A DNA stretch of 64,000 nt from Ascidia mentula (Eukaryota > Chordata > Ascidiacea > Phlebobranchia > Ascidiidae), in the NCBI GenBank assembly GCA_947561715.1, contig OX387204.1, positions 2,423,001-2,487,000 of the forward strand, given 5' to 3'. A program made the translations under genes and the position numbers. The notes under the pieces are model-generated. The model saw nothing but the letters and a program-made list of their open reading frames with translations. It made no database searches and was not told the DNA's origin. How positions within the stretch are numbered: the first letter of the stretch is position 1; every line of letters begins with the position of its first letter. Positions 42,011 through 53,300 of this stretch are shown here, one piece after another.

Positions 42011-43091
42011 TCTTTAAGAAATCGACGCGTAAAACTTCCTAAAGATGGCGGCTTCAAAGTTATTCTAAAGGCCACCGTCGCTGATTTTTAACATCACAAC
42101 CTGACAAAACGAAGTAGAACATAATTTATTGCAAATACGGGCACACAATTTGTTTATAAGCACAATAAACTTAATTTTTTACGTTTTACTTTAACATGCA
42201 ACAAAACCTGCCTTTCCCGAAACCTCGTTCATCAGAAAGAAAGTAATCACGTGACTGGTGAAATAGTCTCAATGCAGTCTCTAGCAAGTAAACAGCCAAC
42301 CAAACAATATTTTTTGAGCGTGAGCATTTCTATTTCTGTATGAATTTTGTAGAAAGTAAACTTCTGCACTAAACATTAAACTCAAATCATGTATATTTAA
42401 AGTTCCAATTTTGACAAGTTAAGGGCGTTTCGTTTTAAAATTTGGATCAATTTGTTTACACGGGAACTTATTATTTCTATTATTTCCACATGTTTTGACA
42501 GAAAATCAACACACACGCACGAAATAACACATAAATGCATGTGATACATGCAGCAGAAAAGAGTAATTTACAGTTGCAGCACTTGGACATACAACAGTAA
42601 GTTCTGTGTAATTACAAATGAGAGTTATTGCAAATAATAACGCGTTAACATGTTTAAAATCAATTAGGACTTAACGCGAACAACAACGCCACAATCAATT
42701 TGGAAATTTTGCAACATGTTCACTTGCAAAGCCGTAAGGTGATCGAGTTACCTCAGCTATAGACTCTATACAGCCTAACTAATTTTATTTCAACACTGTT
42801 TCTTCAAATAGATGTCGTTTACATATAGATTTCAAAATTGATTGAATGCTGCTAAATATTAGCGGAGAGGCGGAGAGTTATTTTTATTTGCATTAGGCCT
42901 ATATAGGTGTACCGATTATTTGCCGTAAAACACAACATGCTTGGCGATTTCTGACAGCAGCAAAACGGTGATAAAAGTTAATTTTTTTATAGTCCAATTA
43001 TCTCAATTGGCTTTTTGCTTACAAATCTACTTTTGACATGATGGTCCACTTTTTCAATGTTAGGGTGTAGATAGAAATTTAGAGACCAAAT
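42011..43091. promoter_or_regulatory. divergent promoter region, PCF11 and MRPL15
   Basis: 1.08 kb between two divergent start codons. AT-rich, without open frames of interest. A pyrimidine-rich acceptor-like site (TTTTTCAATGTTAG) lies about 30 nt before the MRPL15 ATG, so trans-splicing or a 5' UTR intron is possible. No specific promoter motif identified. Confidence 0.45.
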
Positions 43092-43940
43092 ATGTCTGAA
43101 GGGAAGTTCATCGACTTTATGAAAAAGCTTCCTAGAGTCACAATTGCTAATTTGAAGCCAAACCCTGGAGCTATTACAAGGAAAGCGAACAGAAGAGGAC
43201 AGGGAGGAAAAGGATTGCGTTCTCCTATAAGAGTGCGTGCGATTGGAAGGAATCTCAAAGATACTTTTCAGGACAAAATGCCTAAATATGGCTTCAATCG
43301 CAACGAGTATCTCAAAAGACAATATGTGCCGTTGACACTGTGGAAATTACAAAGACTAATTGACTTGGGTCGCCTCGATCCTGACCAACCAATTGACATT
43401 ACTGCTCTCGCCAATTGCAGAGGTATAAATATTGACATGAAAGACAAAAACTACTATGGAATATATTTGGTAGAACAAGGGGCGAATATTTTCCAGGCAA
43501 AGGTGAATCTTGAAGTTCAGATTGCTAATGAAATGGTCATTGCTGCAGTGGAAAAACAAGGGGGCATTATTACCAATGCCTTCTTTGACCCGATGAGCAT
43601 AATAGCCTTATCCAATCCTATTAAATACTTTTTGAAAGGGAAGCCAATTCACAAACGACTGTTACCCCCCATGGAATTGGTGAAATATTACTCAGACCCA
43701 AAAGTAAGGGGGTATCTAAGTGACCCTGTTAAAGTTTTCCATCAACGACAAGCCCTGGCCAAAAAATACGGGTATGAACTTCCAGATGTTACAAAGGACA
43801 ATAAATATGAAATGCTAATGCAAAAGAAAGACCCCCGTCAAATTTTCTATGGCCTTTCACCTGGATGGATTGTCAACCTTGCTGATGAAACTGTTATAAA
43901 GCCTGATAATGAACTCCATGAACAATGGGTTACGTTGTGA
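43092..43940 (+). CDS. MRPL15: mitochondrial ribosomal protein uL15m (MRPL15)
   Basis: Intronless frame of 282 residues (human 296). It is a protein of the mitochondrial large ribosomal subunit. Matches include LPRVTIANLKPNPGA at the N-terminus, MPKYGFNRNEYLKRQYVPLT, LIDLGRLDPDQPIDIT, YLVEQGANIFQAKVNLEVQ, LPPMELVKYYSDPKVRGYLSD and KKDPRQIFYGLSPGWIVNLAD. The usual L15 signature around F-E-G-G-Q-T-P-F-Y before PKYGF is replaced by an unrelated-looking stretch (about residues 45-62), although the frame is open and the GxGGKG element survives. AATAAA lies only three bases after the stop codon, and the next gene follows within about 80 bp: an operon-like arrangement. Confidence 0.95.
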   Translation: MSEGKFIDFMKKLPRVTIANLKPNPGAITRKANRRGQGGKGLRSPIRVRAIGRNLKDTFQDKMPKYGFNRNEYLKRQYVPLTLWKLQRLIDLGRLDPDQPIDITALANCRGINIDMKDKNYYGIYLVEQGANIFQAKVNLEVQIANEMVIAAVEKQGGIITNAFFDPMSIIALSNPIKYFLKGKPIHKRLLPPMELVKYYSDPKVRGYLSDPVKVFHQRQALAKKYGYELPDVTKDNKYEMLMQKKDPRQIFYGLSPGWIVNLADETVIKPDNELHEQWVTL

Positions 43941-43942
43941 TT

Positions 43943-43948
43943 AATAAA
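43943..43948 (+). terminator. polyadenylation signal of MRPL15
   Basis: AATAAA beginning three bases after the MRPL15 stop, leaving a 3' UTR of only a few tens of bases before the acceptor of the next gene at 44025. Confidence 0.6.
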
Positions 43949-44011
43949 TAGTTTAAAGTTAACTGGTAATTATTGTATTAACCGACTTTGGTTGACAAAT
44001 GTATTGACTGT

Positions 44012-44025
44012 GTTTTTTTGTGCAG
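44012..44025 (+). promoter_or_regulatory. candidate trans-splice acceptor of the C7orf50-like gene
   Basis: TGTTTTTTTGTGCAG, a strong polypyrimidine tract and AG, 20 nt before the ATG at 44046 and about 80 nt after the MRPL15 poly(A) signal. With no room for a separate promoter, spliced-leader addition is the simplest reading. Inference. Confidence 0.5.
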
Positions 44026-44045
44026 CAAACTGTAACAATAGGAAA

Positions 44046-44834
44046 ATGACTGTTGAAAAATGCAATAAACCTGAAAATAAACGGAAAAGGAAGAAGCAGA
44101 AAGGAGAATTGCCCGATGAATCTGGAAAAAAGAAGAAAAAAGATGGCACATCACCAAGAAGTGAGACAACTGGTCCTATAGAGTCTCCCAAAAAGATTTC
44201 TGGTACAGAATCCAATGAAACAAAAACTGCTGAGAAGAAAGATGTAATAATGTCACAAAAAGATTGTCCAGAAAAAGTTGTTGATGAAGAGAAAAACGTC
44301 ATTAAAAAAAGAAAAAAGAAACGAAAAAAGAAGTTACCCCCTTTGCCAGCCCCTGATCCCGGGGCACTGGAAGCAATGCTTGTAGAAAACAAGCAAAATG
44401 AAACAGAAAATCAACCAACCGGGGATGACCCTCCGGAAATTGATAGCAACAGTAATTCGGCAAAAGAAAAACGAAAAGCCAAAAAAATGAAAAAGGTTAA
44501 GCCCATTGAAATCGAAAGTAAGACTGAAACTGACAACACAAACACACCACAACTAGCGATTGACTACCTTGAACAATGGCAAAACAACAGAAAATCTTGG
44601 TCATTTAAAAAGGTTCGTCAAGTGTGGCTGCTTAAGAACATGTTTAACAAAGATTTGCTGCCAGATAAATCCTTCTCCATCCTTCTCGACTATTTGCAAA
44701 ATGCCAAAGGTGCTGCAAGAACTAAAACTGTGAATGACGCAGAAAGTTATTTTAAATCGTGTGAAGACAACACAGATAATACTGATGATATTAAGTTGAA
44801 TCGATCAAGGCAGCTATTACAACATTTGTCCTAA
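44046..44834 (+). CDS. C7orf50-like protein with WKF domain
   Basis: 262 residues from the ATG at 44046, chosen because an acceptor lies just upstream of it. The N-terminal two thirds are Lys/Glu-rich with several basic runs (KKRKKKRKKK), as expected for a nucleolar protein. The C-terminal WKF module (formerly DUF2373) is clear: AIDYLEQWQNNRKSWSFKKV, RQVWLLKNMFNKDLLPDKSF, LLDYLQNAKGAARTK. Vertebrate C7orf50 is a nucleolar protein of poorly known function, linked to ribosome biogenesis. It follows MRPL15 directly, so the pair combines a mitochondrial ribosomal protein with a probable ribosome-biogenesis factor. AATAAA at 44930-44935. Confidence 0.88.
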   Translation: MTVEKCNKPENKRKRKKQKGELPDESGKKKKKDGTSPRSETTGPIESPKKISGTESNETKTAEKKDVIMSQKDCPEKVVDEEKNVIKKRKKKRKKKLPPLPAPDPGALEAMLVENKQNETENQPTGDDPPEIDSNSNSAKEKRKAKKMKKVKPIEIESKTETDNTNTPQLAIDYLEQWQNNRKSWSFKKVRQVWLLKNMFNKDLLPDKSFSILLDYLQNAKGAARTKTVNDAESYFKSCEDNTDNTDDIKLNRSRQLLQHLS

Positions 44835-44929
44835 TGTGACAACAAAAACTGAATGTGTGTTATGTTGAGATTTAAGAGGTAGATTACAGTTAGCTAGAAT
44901 TGGTCTGTTATTGTTTGGCAGGAACAGCT

Positions 44930-44935
44930 AATAAA
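44930..44935 (+). terminator. polyadenylation signal of the C7orf50-like gene
   Basis: AATAAA about 95 nt after the stop codon, just ahead of the convergent METTL18 gene (stop at 44963). Confidence 0.6.
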
Positions 44936-44962
44936 TTCACACCTGCACAGGTTAAACTTTCT

Positions 44963-45949
44963 TTAATTTTTAAAAGTCATTTGTAAAATATGGCGTTGCA
45001 ATGGTGCATCAACATTTTCAACAAAATCAACAGAAAAAATTCCCTTTGATTTCACAAACTCCTCCCAAAGATGAACTCCACCTCCCACACCAAAGTAAAA
45101 CGATTTAGCAGCAAGATAAATTGTGCCTTTCGCATCCAGCGCATATTGCAAAATTTCATGCAGTCTGTCAAAATACTCGATGCAATAAATTGTTTCTGCT
45201 GTGAGAATGACGTCAAATTTTTTATTAATTAGTCCTTTCATATTTTCCCAATCTCCACTGATGAAAGTATATTTGTTGCTAGTTATAAAGGTTTTGTCGT
45301 CAAACAACAAGTCATTTACATTTATTTCTGTCAAAACCTCATTTTCTGTGATGTCTGATTTTTCCTGAATGGCCTGCTGCAGCAAGACTGATGGTGCAGT
45401 GGCATTGGTGATTACAAAATCATTGAAGTCTTGAAAAGTAACTGATTCTGCACCAAGGTTAGCTGCACATATACCTGGAATACCAATTCCACAGCCAAGT
45501 TCCAATACATGTTTGTTTGTAATCTTCATTTGAGTCAACAAAAAATTAGCCAAATCAACAGAACACTCCCACACCTTTAATCCGCCTTCATATACTCCGG
45601 GAATAAGGTCGTTGTCTTGGGTGTCATCATCATTTCCTTCCTCCTCTGTAACTTTACAGTCTTGATGTTTTTTAGTAAATATTTTAATAGGGTTTAAATG
45701 GGGTTGAATAAAGTACATTTTATAGGACTGATTGATGTCAATGGTTTCAACTGTATAAAGCACATCATTGGCTTTAGTCCATTCCAACTTTAGGTCATGA
45801 GGGTCATGAATTTTTGCAATCGCTGTCTTCGATACAACTTCACTGGATGCGGATGACTTTTTCTTGTCATTAACATCTTTGCTGTACTTTTCTTCTGTGT
45901 CTTCACTCTCAGCATTATCATTGAATGTAAAGTTAAACTTAAAGCTCAT
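44963..45949 (-). CDS. METTL18: METTL18, histidine protein methyltransferase
   Basis: Intronless frame; start at ATG 45949 (328 residues), directly after an acceptor (GGGTTACAG) 8 nt upstream. METTL18 methylates a histidine of ribosomal protein uL3. Family signatures: DLIPGVYEGGLKVWECSVDL, motif I HVLELGCGIGIPGICAANLG, VTFQDFNDFVI, FDVILTAETIYCIEYFDRLH, and YFGVGGGVHLWEEFV. An acidic stretch precedes the domain. NOM1 lies upstream on the same strand with 358 bp between its stop and this ATG, partly filled by a SINE. Possibly the distal gene of an operon. Confidence 0.93.
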   Translation of the reverse strand: MSFKFNFTFNDNAESEDTEEKYSKDVNDKKKSSASSEVVSKTAIAKIHDPHDLKLEWTKANDVLYTVETIDINQSYKMYFIQPHLNPIKIFTKKHQDCKVTEEEGNDDDTQDNDLIPGVYEGGLKVWECSVDLANFLLTQMKITNKHVLELGCGIGIPGICAANLGAESVTFQDFNDFVITNATAPSVLLQQAIQEKSDITENEVLTEINVNDLLFDDKTFITSNKYTFISGDWENMKGLINKKFDVILTAETIYCIEYFDRLHEILQYALDAKGTIYLAAKSFYFGVGGGVHLWEEFVKSKGIFSVDFVENVDAPLQRHILQMTFKN

Positions 45950-46084
45950 AATTGGACCTGTAACCCAAAACACACCACTTACACATTTGCAAATTTGAAA
46001 GAAATACAAACAAAAATTCCATTTGAAAGAAATACAAACAAAAAACAAACAAACAATCTCCGCTGTCCTATTTCAATCGTACAA

Positions 46085-46200
46085 TGGCATTGCAGCCAAG
46101 CTGGAGATCAAAGTTTTTTTAACTGCTTGTGGTGAGGTTTGAACTCATGACCATGGGCACACCAGACCTGATGTTCCACGGACTAGGCTTAAATGCAATG
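46085..46200 (-). mobile_element. tRNA-derived SINE, copy between NOM1 and METTL18
   Basis: On the minus strand it contains GGTCATGAGTTCAAACCTCA (B-box-like) and ends in GATCTCCAGCTTGGCTGCAA, similar to the body of the copy at 51.4 kb. It fills much of the gap between two same-strand genes. Confidence 0.55.
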
Positions 46201-46307
46201 CCATAATACATTTAATTAAAAAATATATTAAGACTACTGATGCTGATATTCACAGGCAATAGTGAAAAAGGCAGTGAAATCTGTCCTTTTACTGCATACA
46301 CAGTCAT

Positions 46308-49300
46308 TTAAAGATAAGACTTTCCAGTTGTTAGACTTTCTTCCAGCGATATTAAACGTTCCTCATAGTTTCTGTTCAGTTTCATAAAATTCGGGTCTTT
46401 GATCATGAAGTGTTGCAGGAACAATCGTAATCCCTGCTTTGTTGCCGTTTGCTTGGTTACTGAAAGTTTAGCAAATGGAACTGAAAAGTTGCTTTCATCA
46501 GATACGTCCAACATCTTCAAAATTAATCCTCTTAAAAATTCCACTGTTTGCTTGTTTATTTGGGAAAATTCTATGGCCTGTCAAGAAAATTGAGGTTTAA
46601 AAATCTATTTTTGACTAAAGTATTTCAATTTTTTTACCTTCAAACAAGAAAGTGGTATATCTTCTGACACAATCAGTGCAGCCAACAGTCCAGTGATATT
46701 CTTCATGTGATTATCAGTCATGGAATCCAACAGCTTGAATTTGTCCCAAAATGTGCATTGTAGGGACATAATGAACTCTCTAAATCATAACAATACTGGC
46801 TACAGGTTGAGTTTGGGCATTCCCAACCTTCTTTCTCAAATTTAACCCCAGAGTTCCTTTGATAACTAAATTTTCCCACATTTTTTAACATAATAATTTT
46901 GCAAAATTGTTGTGAAAGCAGAGAAAGGTTTTGAAATACAATGGGAATCTTTGAGTAAAATCAGCCGACATACCTGTCATGTCGACAGAATTTCCGAAGA
47001 AGATGATAATAAAATGGGTTGTATGATTTCTGTTGCTGGCAGCATTCAACTAAAACGTGACTAATCTCGCGGCATTGCTTTCCCTGACAAGAAAGTTTAT
47101 GTAACAAAGGCATGAAGTTAAAATTAAACCTTCAATATACCTTCAAGTTTAGCTTTAAAATATGACCAAATGCATCCAAGTAGTCTTCTGATGACAAGGC
47201 AGCATAAAATATTTGGCGTCTAACATCAGTGTTCATCCTTAATTTTCTTGCAGCTTCAATTAGCTGGGAGCTGACATTGGAGTTTACATCTGCATATAAC
47301 ACAAATATGACACCACAAAGGGTTCAAATATATGCATTACGCACAGTATATACCTATTTTCTGTTGTTGCTCTTTGTTTTTGTTAAGCATGGGTACACCT
47401 GTCCAAGCACTTCCCACAATCCACCACCTGCCTTTATCATCTGCATCCAATAGATCCTAAAATATGCATTCTGTTATGGATAAACAGATAAAAAAAACAG
47501 GATTCCTATCAGGTAGCACAGTATTCTGGATGTCCCGTGTTTAAGATTACCAAGTCGGGCTGTAGTTTAAAACTTTTCAAATACATCAGGATTTACCAAT
47601 TATATTAATATTTCTGTATTAAATAACTCCTACCTGAAGTGAAACATTGGGAAATTCTTCTGAATCATCTTTCGATGCAGCTTTAACCCTTTTTCTTCTG
47701 TTAGTTATTAGCTCCACATCGTAACCTGTGGGCATTTAATATCCTTAAAAGTCATAATTACATAAATTTTTTTGTTCTAAAGAATATAACATCTTAACCA
47801 CAAAAATCTTTGGATACTGGCCAATATCATAGATAAACATAGAATTCAGCTAAGGTTGAGTTTTTGTATTGAACAAAGGGACATTATTCTTTCACAAATG
47901 CTTTGGAAAAAATCCTTGTTACTTATAAGATGTTGTATACATAAGAATATATACCTGTGATTTTCCTAATGTTGTTGTTTTTTATAGCAGTAAGCACTTC
48001 AAGCATGTACTTCGTTCGGGTTAAATCTCCATCAGTTTCGCTTTCACTTGATGCTTTTGAAATGTTTTCAATAACTTGCTTCAAAGTAACCGGGTCTTCC
48101 TTGCGAATCTGAAATCCAACTTGAGTCATGATCAAGATCAGCAGTTCCAAATCCTTTTCTCTAAACCTTTGGGTAAAAATTGTCACAAAGTCCGTCAACA
48201 ACTTGGGCTGTATGGCTTTTAATTGATATAAACTGCATAGGAGATGTGTAAGATTGTTTAATTCCTTTCCTCCGCCATACAGTTCCACACTCAACAATTT
48301 ATCCATATTTTTTGTGACAGTTTCAACAAAATGAGCAATGACACTGGTGCCAATGTTGTTGCCTATGACAGTCATAAGCATTGCAGTTTCAAATATCAGC
48401 TTTTCAGGCCTTGGATCTGCGGTGCAAAACTGTTCCATGATGAGGTCAGTGATGTCTTCAGTCACAAACGCTCTACTGTTGGCATTAAAAATATCTTGTA
48501 CTGAAGAACAAATGCCGTGCAAGTTTGCCTCACTGAGACGATTAAGAAGTCCCTGCAACTGTCTCTTGATTTTTCTTCTTTTTTCAACGTCACCTCTTGC
48601 AGCAAGAGCTCTCTGAGCTGGAGGTACATATTTTCCATGACCTGTTTCTGTGTCCAGACTTATTGTTTCTTGAGCATTATCATCCTTGTAACTTGACACA
48701 TTTTGTTCTTCTATAGTTGTTGATAAAGCCTCAATATCAGATGTGTCACTTTTGTCATCGACAATATCACCATCATCTATCAGTTCTTCATCTGAAAGAC
48801 CTGATTGCAATGAATCTGTGCCAGGCCCTTCTGTAATAAAAACATTAGCAGTTAGCCTTATATATACATATATATAAAAATATCAAATAAAATCCACTAC
48901 TATCTGGTATGGTTTATGATTCAAATATTTATTGCAAGTGATTAATGAATGAAAACTGGATCAATTTTAAACCAAAGGCTCCTGGCAGGCTGTCGATCGC
49001 TCACCGTATCGATATAATTATATATTAAATTCCTTTTAATTTATTGCAAGTTTAACATTCTTACCAGAGTCATTTTGCTCCTTCTCGCCAGGTGAAGACA
49101 AATCCTCATCATCACTCATCTGAATACCACCATCCACATCACTGTCATCATCTTGCCAGGAAACAGTATTCAAAATATAATCCAGACCATCTTCAGCGAA
49201 TGCTGATGGCAACTTGTTCTTTTTCTTTGTTTTTGCTTTGTTCATATGCATCAGTTTCTCCAAAGCAGTAATCTGCTTTTCTTCACTTTTATTGTCTTCC

Positions 49301-49656
49301 TTTAATTGGTTGATCTTGCCAGCTTTGAGTTTTTCCTTTTTACGTTTCCGCTGTGTGGCACCACTTCGTCTTTTCACATCTTCTGTTTGCCTTTCTGTCC
49401 TCAATAACTTTTTGATCGCCAACTTTTGTTTTCTCAGTTCATCTTCACTGACTTTCGAACTTTTTCCTTGAGCGTAATTCAAACGTTTCAGTTTTTTGGC
49501 TTTTTTAAAATTACGCCTTCTTTGTTTTCTTCCGATGCTCTCTGTTGAAGCGGTTTCCAACTTGCAACTGTCACTCTTCAGGTCGCCGCCATCTCCCAAG
49601 ACGTTTCGTAAAATCCTCTTTACTTGCACAGACTTGTTATGATTCTTTCGACGCAT
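46308..49656 (-). CDS. NOM1: NOM1, nucleolar protein with MIF4G and MA3 domains
   Basis: Eight coding exons (49065-49656, 47955-48830, 47634-47725, 47354-47456, 47141-47289, 46974-47083, 46638-46779, 46308-46577) give 777 residues (human 860). NOM1 (yeast Sgd1) is a nucleolar factor for 40S subunit assembly that binds the eIF4A-like helicase DDX48/eIF4A3. The basic N-terminus (RRKNHNKSVQVKRILRNVLG) is followed by acidic patches, then GKYVPPAQRALAARG opening the MIF4G domain (LQGLLNRLSEANLHGICSSV). GRWWIVGSAWTGVPML and the MA3 domain (AARKLRMNTDVRRQIFYAAL, CREISHVLVECCQQQKSYNP) follow. It is divergent from the C11orf65-like gene (732 bp apart). Confidence 0.95.
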
Positions 49657-50388
49657 GATTTAGTGGAAGCAAACCATCATTAATCAAATAACAAACATTT
49701 TGCGAAACAACGCGTGTTTTTCCATTTTATTCCCATGTTTACACGTGAAACCAGTCAAGCATGTTAAAATACGAAAAATTCATCACTTCGTTATTATTTT
49801 CGATTTCGTATGTATATATATTTTTGGTGACTTCTTTTAAGCAAAAAATAGCATTTAACACAATATTTTATTATTATTTTTTGAATGATCTGCAGTTTAG
49901 ATTTGATTTTTCATCAGGCAATGTACCTTGTACGGTGGCTTGAAATTATGCCTTTACTTAACCATGGTTTCCAGTCAAGCTACTCTACAACTGAGTTGCA
50001 TTTTGAATTGTGCTTTTGTTTTGTTGTTGATACCTTGACTGCCTAAGTTGTATTGTAAAATATAAATGGACTGAACCTTTATTGTCTTTAGCTGTATTAT
50101 TTAAATACCGTATTTGCTTTTATATTTTTAAAAGACTGTAATGTTACTAACAGTAACAGGTTGGAAAAATTGTTGTTGCAATAATTAAAGAAATTTTCTA
50201 GGGAATCCGTGCAGAAAAAATAACTAATATATTAAAATACATAAATGTTGTCTGGTCTGCAAAATATATGTGTAACAAAAACAAACCACTGTAATAATGA
50301 CAGACCTCCCAATCTAAAGTTATATTTTTTCTTTTTAGCAAAATCAATGATGTAGGGTTTATTTAAATTTGAAGGTTTATTTTGCAAA
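49657..50388. promoter_or_regulatory. divergent promoter region, NOM1 and C11orf65-like gene
   Basis: 732 bp, AT-rich, between divergent start codons. No gene, repeat or specific site recognised. Confidence 0.4.
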
Positions 50389-53300
50389 ATGTTGGATAAG
50401 AAAGAAGCGGTGTCAATATTGTCCCGAGCTGAGTTTGAATCAAGCGATGCAAATGAAAATCCAGAATCCTCAACATTAAATTTGGCACGGGCTGGTAAAT
50501 TGCATCGACTAAGTATTATAAAACATGGAGAAGACGCAGCAGAGAAGTCTATTTGTGCGGCCATTGAAATATCAAGATGCTGGAAAGGCTTTTATGCCAG
50601 GTGATGTACTTGCTTTTTTTGATAAATATCATACAATTGGTCAATTATTTGCTTTAGGAAACACATTCAACATGCGTTCACCAAAGATAATAAAATCCAA
50701 GAAAAACAAGTGCCAGAACCTATTAAAGTTGAAGAACCAGTCCCTGTACAGTCAACAGTGTATGAATATCATGAAGTGTCTGACCACTACCTGCAGCAGT
50801 CAGTTCAGGTGCAAATTACAATTAAAAAAAAACCTTTAAATTCTAGACTATGTTATTTTGTGAAACTTGTTGTTCCAGGAAATAGAAATTGTGCAGGAGC
50901 CCTCAGAACAGACAATCTTGTCAGGTAATAATTTTACCACTGATCACAGCACCTCATTTTGTTATGTTTCTGCTATTTTTCCATTTTGTCATATTTCTTT
51001 CTGTAGAAGTTAATGTGAAATCAACCCCACAAAGACTGCCCACACCTCCTCCACCCAAACCTGTAAAACTCATTTCTACAAGAAGTGATGCTGCCACGAT
51101 TGTACAACGTGCTTGGAGAAGACATATTGTAAGACATTAATAACATGACTGCACAAATGTTTTTAAATCTTTTGTTGACTGAAATATTTTACACTACTGT
51201 AGGAATTTCTAGTTTGATTGTATTATAGTGTGCAGGGTGAATAAGAAAAGAAATATATACACATTTCACAGTAATATTACATGCAATGGCATGATCGCCC
51301 CACTGCGCAGGTCCTTGCTTGGAGATCACAGCTATCAAGCTCCTGTAGCTCAGTTGGTAGAGCATTGGGCCTGGTTAGCCCAGGGTCGTGATTTCAAACC
51401 TCACCGGGAGCTTGATTTTTCTAATCTCGCTCCGACTTGTCAGAAAAAAGTGGCTTATCCAGCTAGGCTGCATTGCCTGGGCTGCCAAGCCTGAAAACCT
51501 CATGATGTATATAAACATTTATGATAATAATTCACAGTGTTCAAGCATATGTGCGCAATGACAAGTGTAACCATGACAACAACCTAAAAAGTATCTTTTA
51601 CCCTCAACAGGACATGCAGGTTTTTCGCTACTATCGTGATCTGATCAACTTCCGAGGACAAGGTGATCCAGGTCTTATGTTACGATGCATCAACCCAACT
51701 GAAGCTAAACTGCTTGATGCTGCATCTGGAAGTCATGTGCGGTTTCGTCTTGCTGGTGTAAGTTGTGATACAGCCTCCTTGGTGCCATAACTGGAGTAAT
51801 ATGGTTCCAGTTATGGCGTCTCGAGTATTGGGATTTGGCCGAATATGTGAGTGCTATTCAGTGGAGTTGAATCCGATTAATTTTGATGAATACCATACTT
51901 ACAAATGTTATGTGACCGTAACTGGTGGTCCTAATTACAGCAGTTAATTTAGGAGTTGAATTGGGTGGAATGTTTAAATGGATTTTTACGCTGTGTTGCG
52001 CAGGAAAAATTTCCTCCCAATATTTATTACAAAATATACACCCACCGACCGATTGTTGATATGTGTGCGAACAGCCCCAAAGACTACACTGCCCCGGGTG
52101 CCAAGTCCTTAACTTCAAAGCAAGTCCACAACAGGTAATTTTTAACTTAGGAAATCTGATAAGTTTGAGTTTTTGCTGAAGTTAGAATATTAATTGAGAG
52201 CTGCACACAGGTGTAAACACTGTTTCGACCGGTAAAGTCTCATCAGTGCAGCTGTTGACTGTGGCACTAAGCTAGCTTTTTCAGCAGACACACAGATTTT
52301 GACTTTGTGTTACCTTTCGGTCAACGTCAATCAAATGTGTGCTTTATTAGTCATATTGCCACAGAATGTTAATGTTTTGAGTTCCCATCTTACAATCAGA
52401 TGTGTAATTATGCTTGATATTGACAATACCTTTTCTCAGACACCTTTCCACAAATAAAAATACAAGAAAGAAGGAAGGGTGGTATGCGAGGATTGAAAAC
52501 AATGGTTGGAGATTGGTCTCAGATCGCCTTATTTATGCTTCTATGGTGAGTAAGCAACTTTTATATTTGATAAAAATGAATAAAAAATATTAAGACTAAC
52601 AATACAGCCCAAATAACTGGTCTGAAATTCATTAGCAAACGTTTCGATTGTATTTACAATCAATGTAAATCAAAAAGAATCAAGTTATTAGTGTGTAAGC
52701 TGCAGACAGATGGCCACTGTTTCGACCTAAAAGGTCTCACCAGTGCAGCTGGTGTGCACTTGGTGTGACTTTAGGACGACTTTGCTGACCAAACGGCCAA
52801 GCAAAGACTTCCACTTTGTGGTGACTATACAATCACCGTCATCCGTTGGGCACCAAACTAGGTGCAACCTTACGGAGAAAACAAGGTGGAAACACTATGG
52901 CCAAGCAAAGGTCAACCAATAGTGCCGTCAGTCCCCGTGTCACAATAATCATGTCACAATATTATTGGCTCCACTTTGCTTAACAAGTTATTATTTTCTG
53001 ATTTAAATTGCACCCCAATTTTACTTTTCAGCTATATTTTACGCACAGTTTAATTTCAGGATCCAATAACATGGGATACATCACACAGAACCATGGAGTT
53101 CCACCATGTTAAACTTCAAAGAAAAGCAGACGTGGAACGGAAACGGAGACAGAGGAAAATTCAATGGATGAAGAAGATGTACAAGTATGCTATATGTGTG
53201 GCTGCTCAGCTGGCCGATATTCGACTGTTTAGTGGAAGCTACTCTATCACCTCACCTTGTTTAAAGGGAGGGAATGTTAAGGGCGAAAGAATCTGACCAC

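Noticed and set aside
47020-47050. Similarity of CTGTTGCTGGCAGCATTCAA to the family B repeat tail
   Set aside because: It lies inside a NOM1 exon and encodes part of the MA3 domain; the resemblance is chance.
51339-51411. A possible functional tRNA-Thr (GGT) gene
   Set aside because: The cloverleaf is good, but the T stem has a mismatch, the T loop is TTCAAAC, and the sequence continues into a body shared with other SINE copies.
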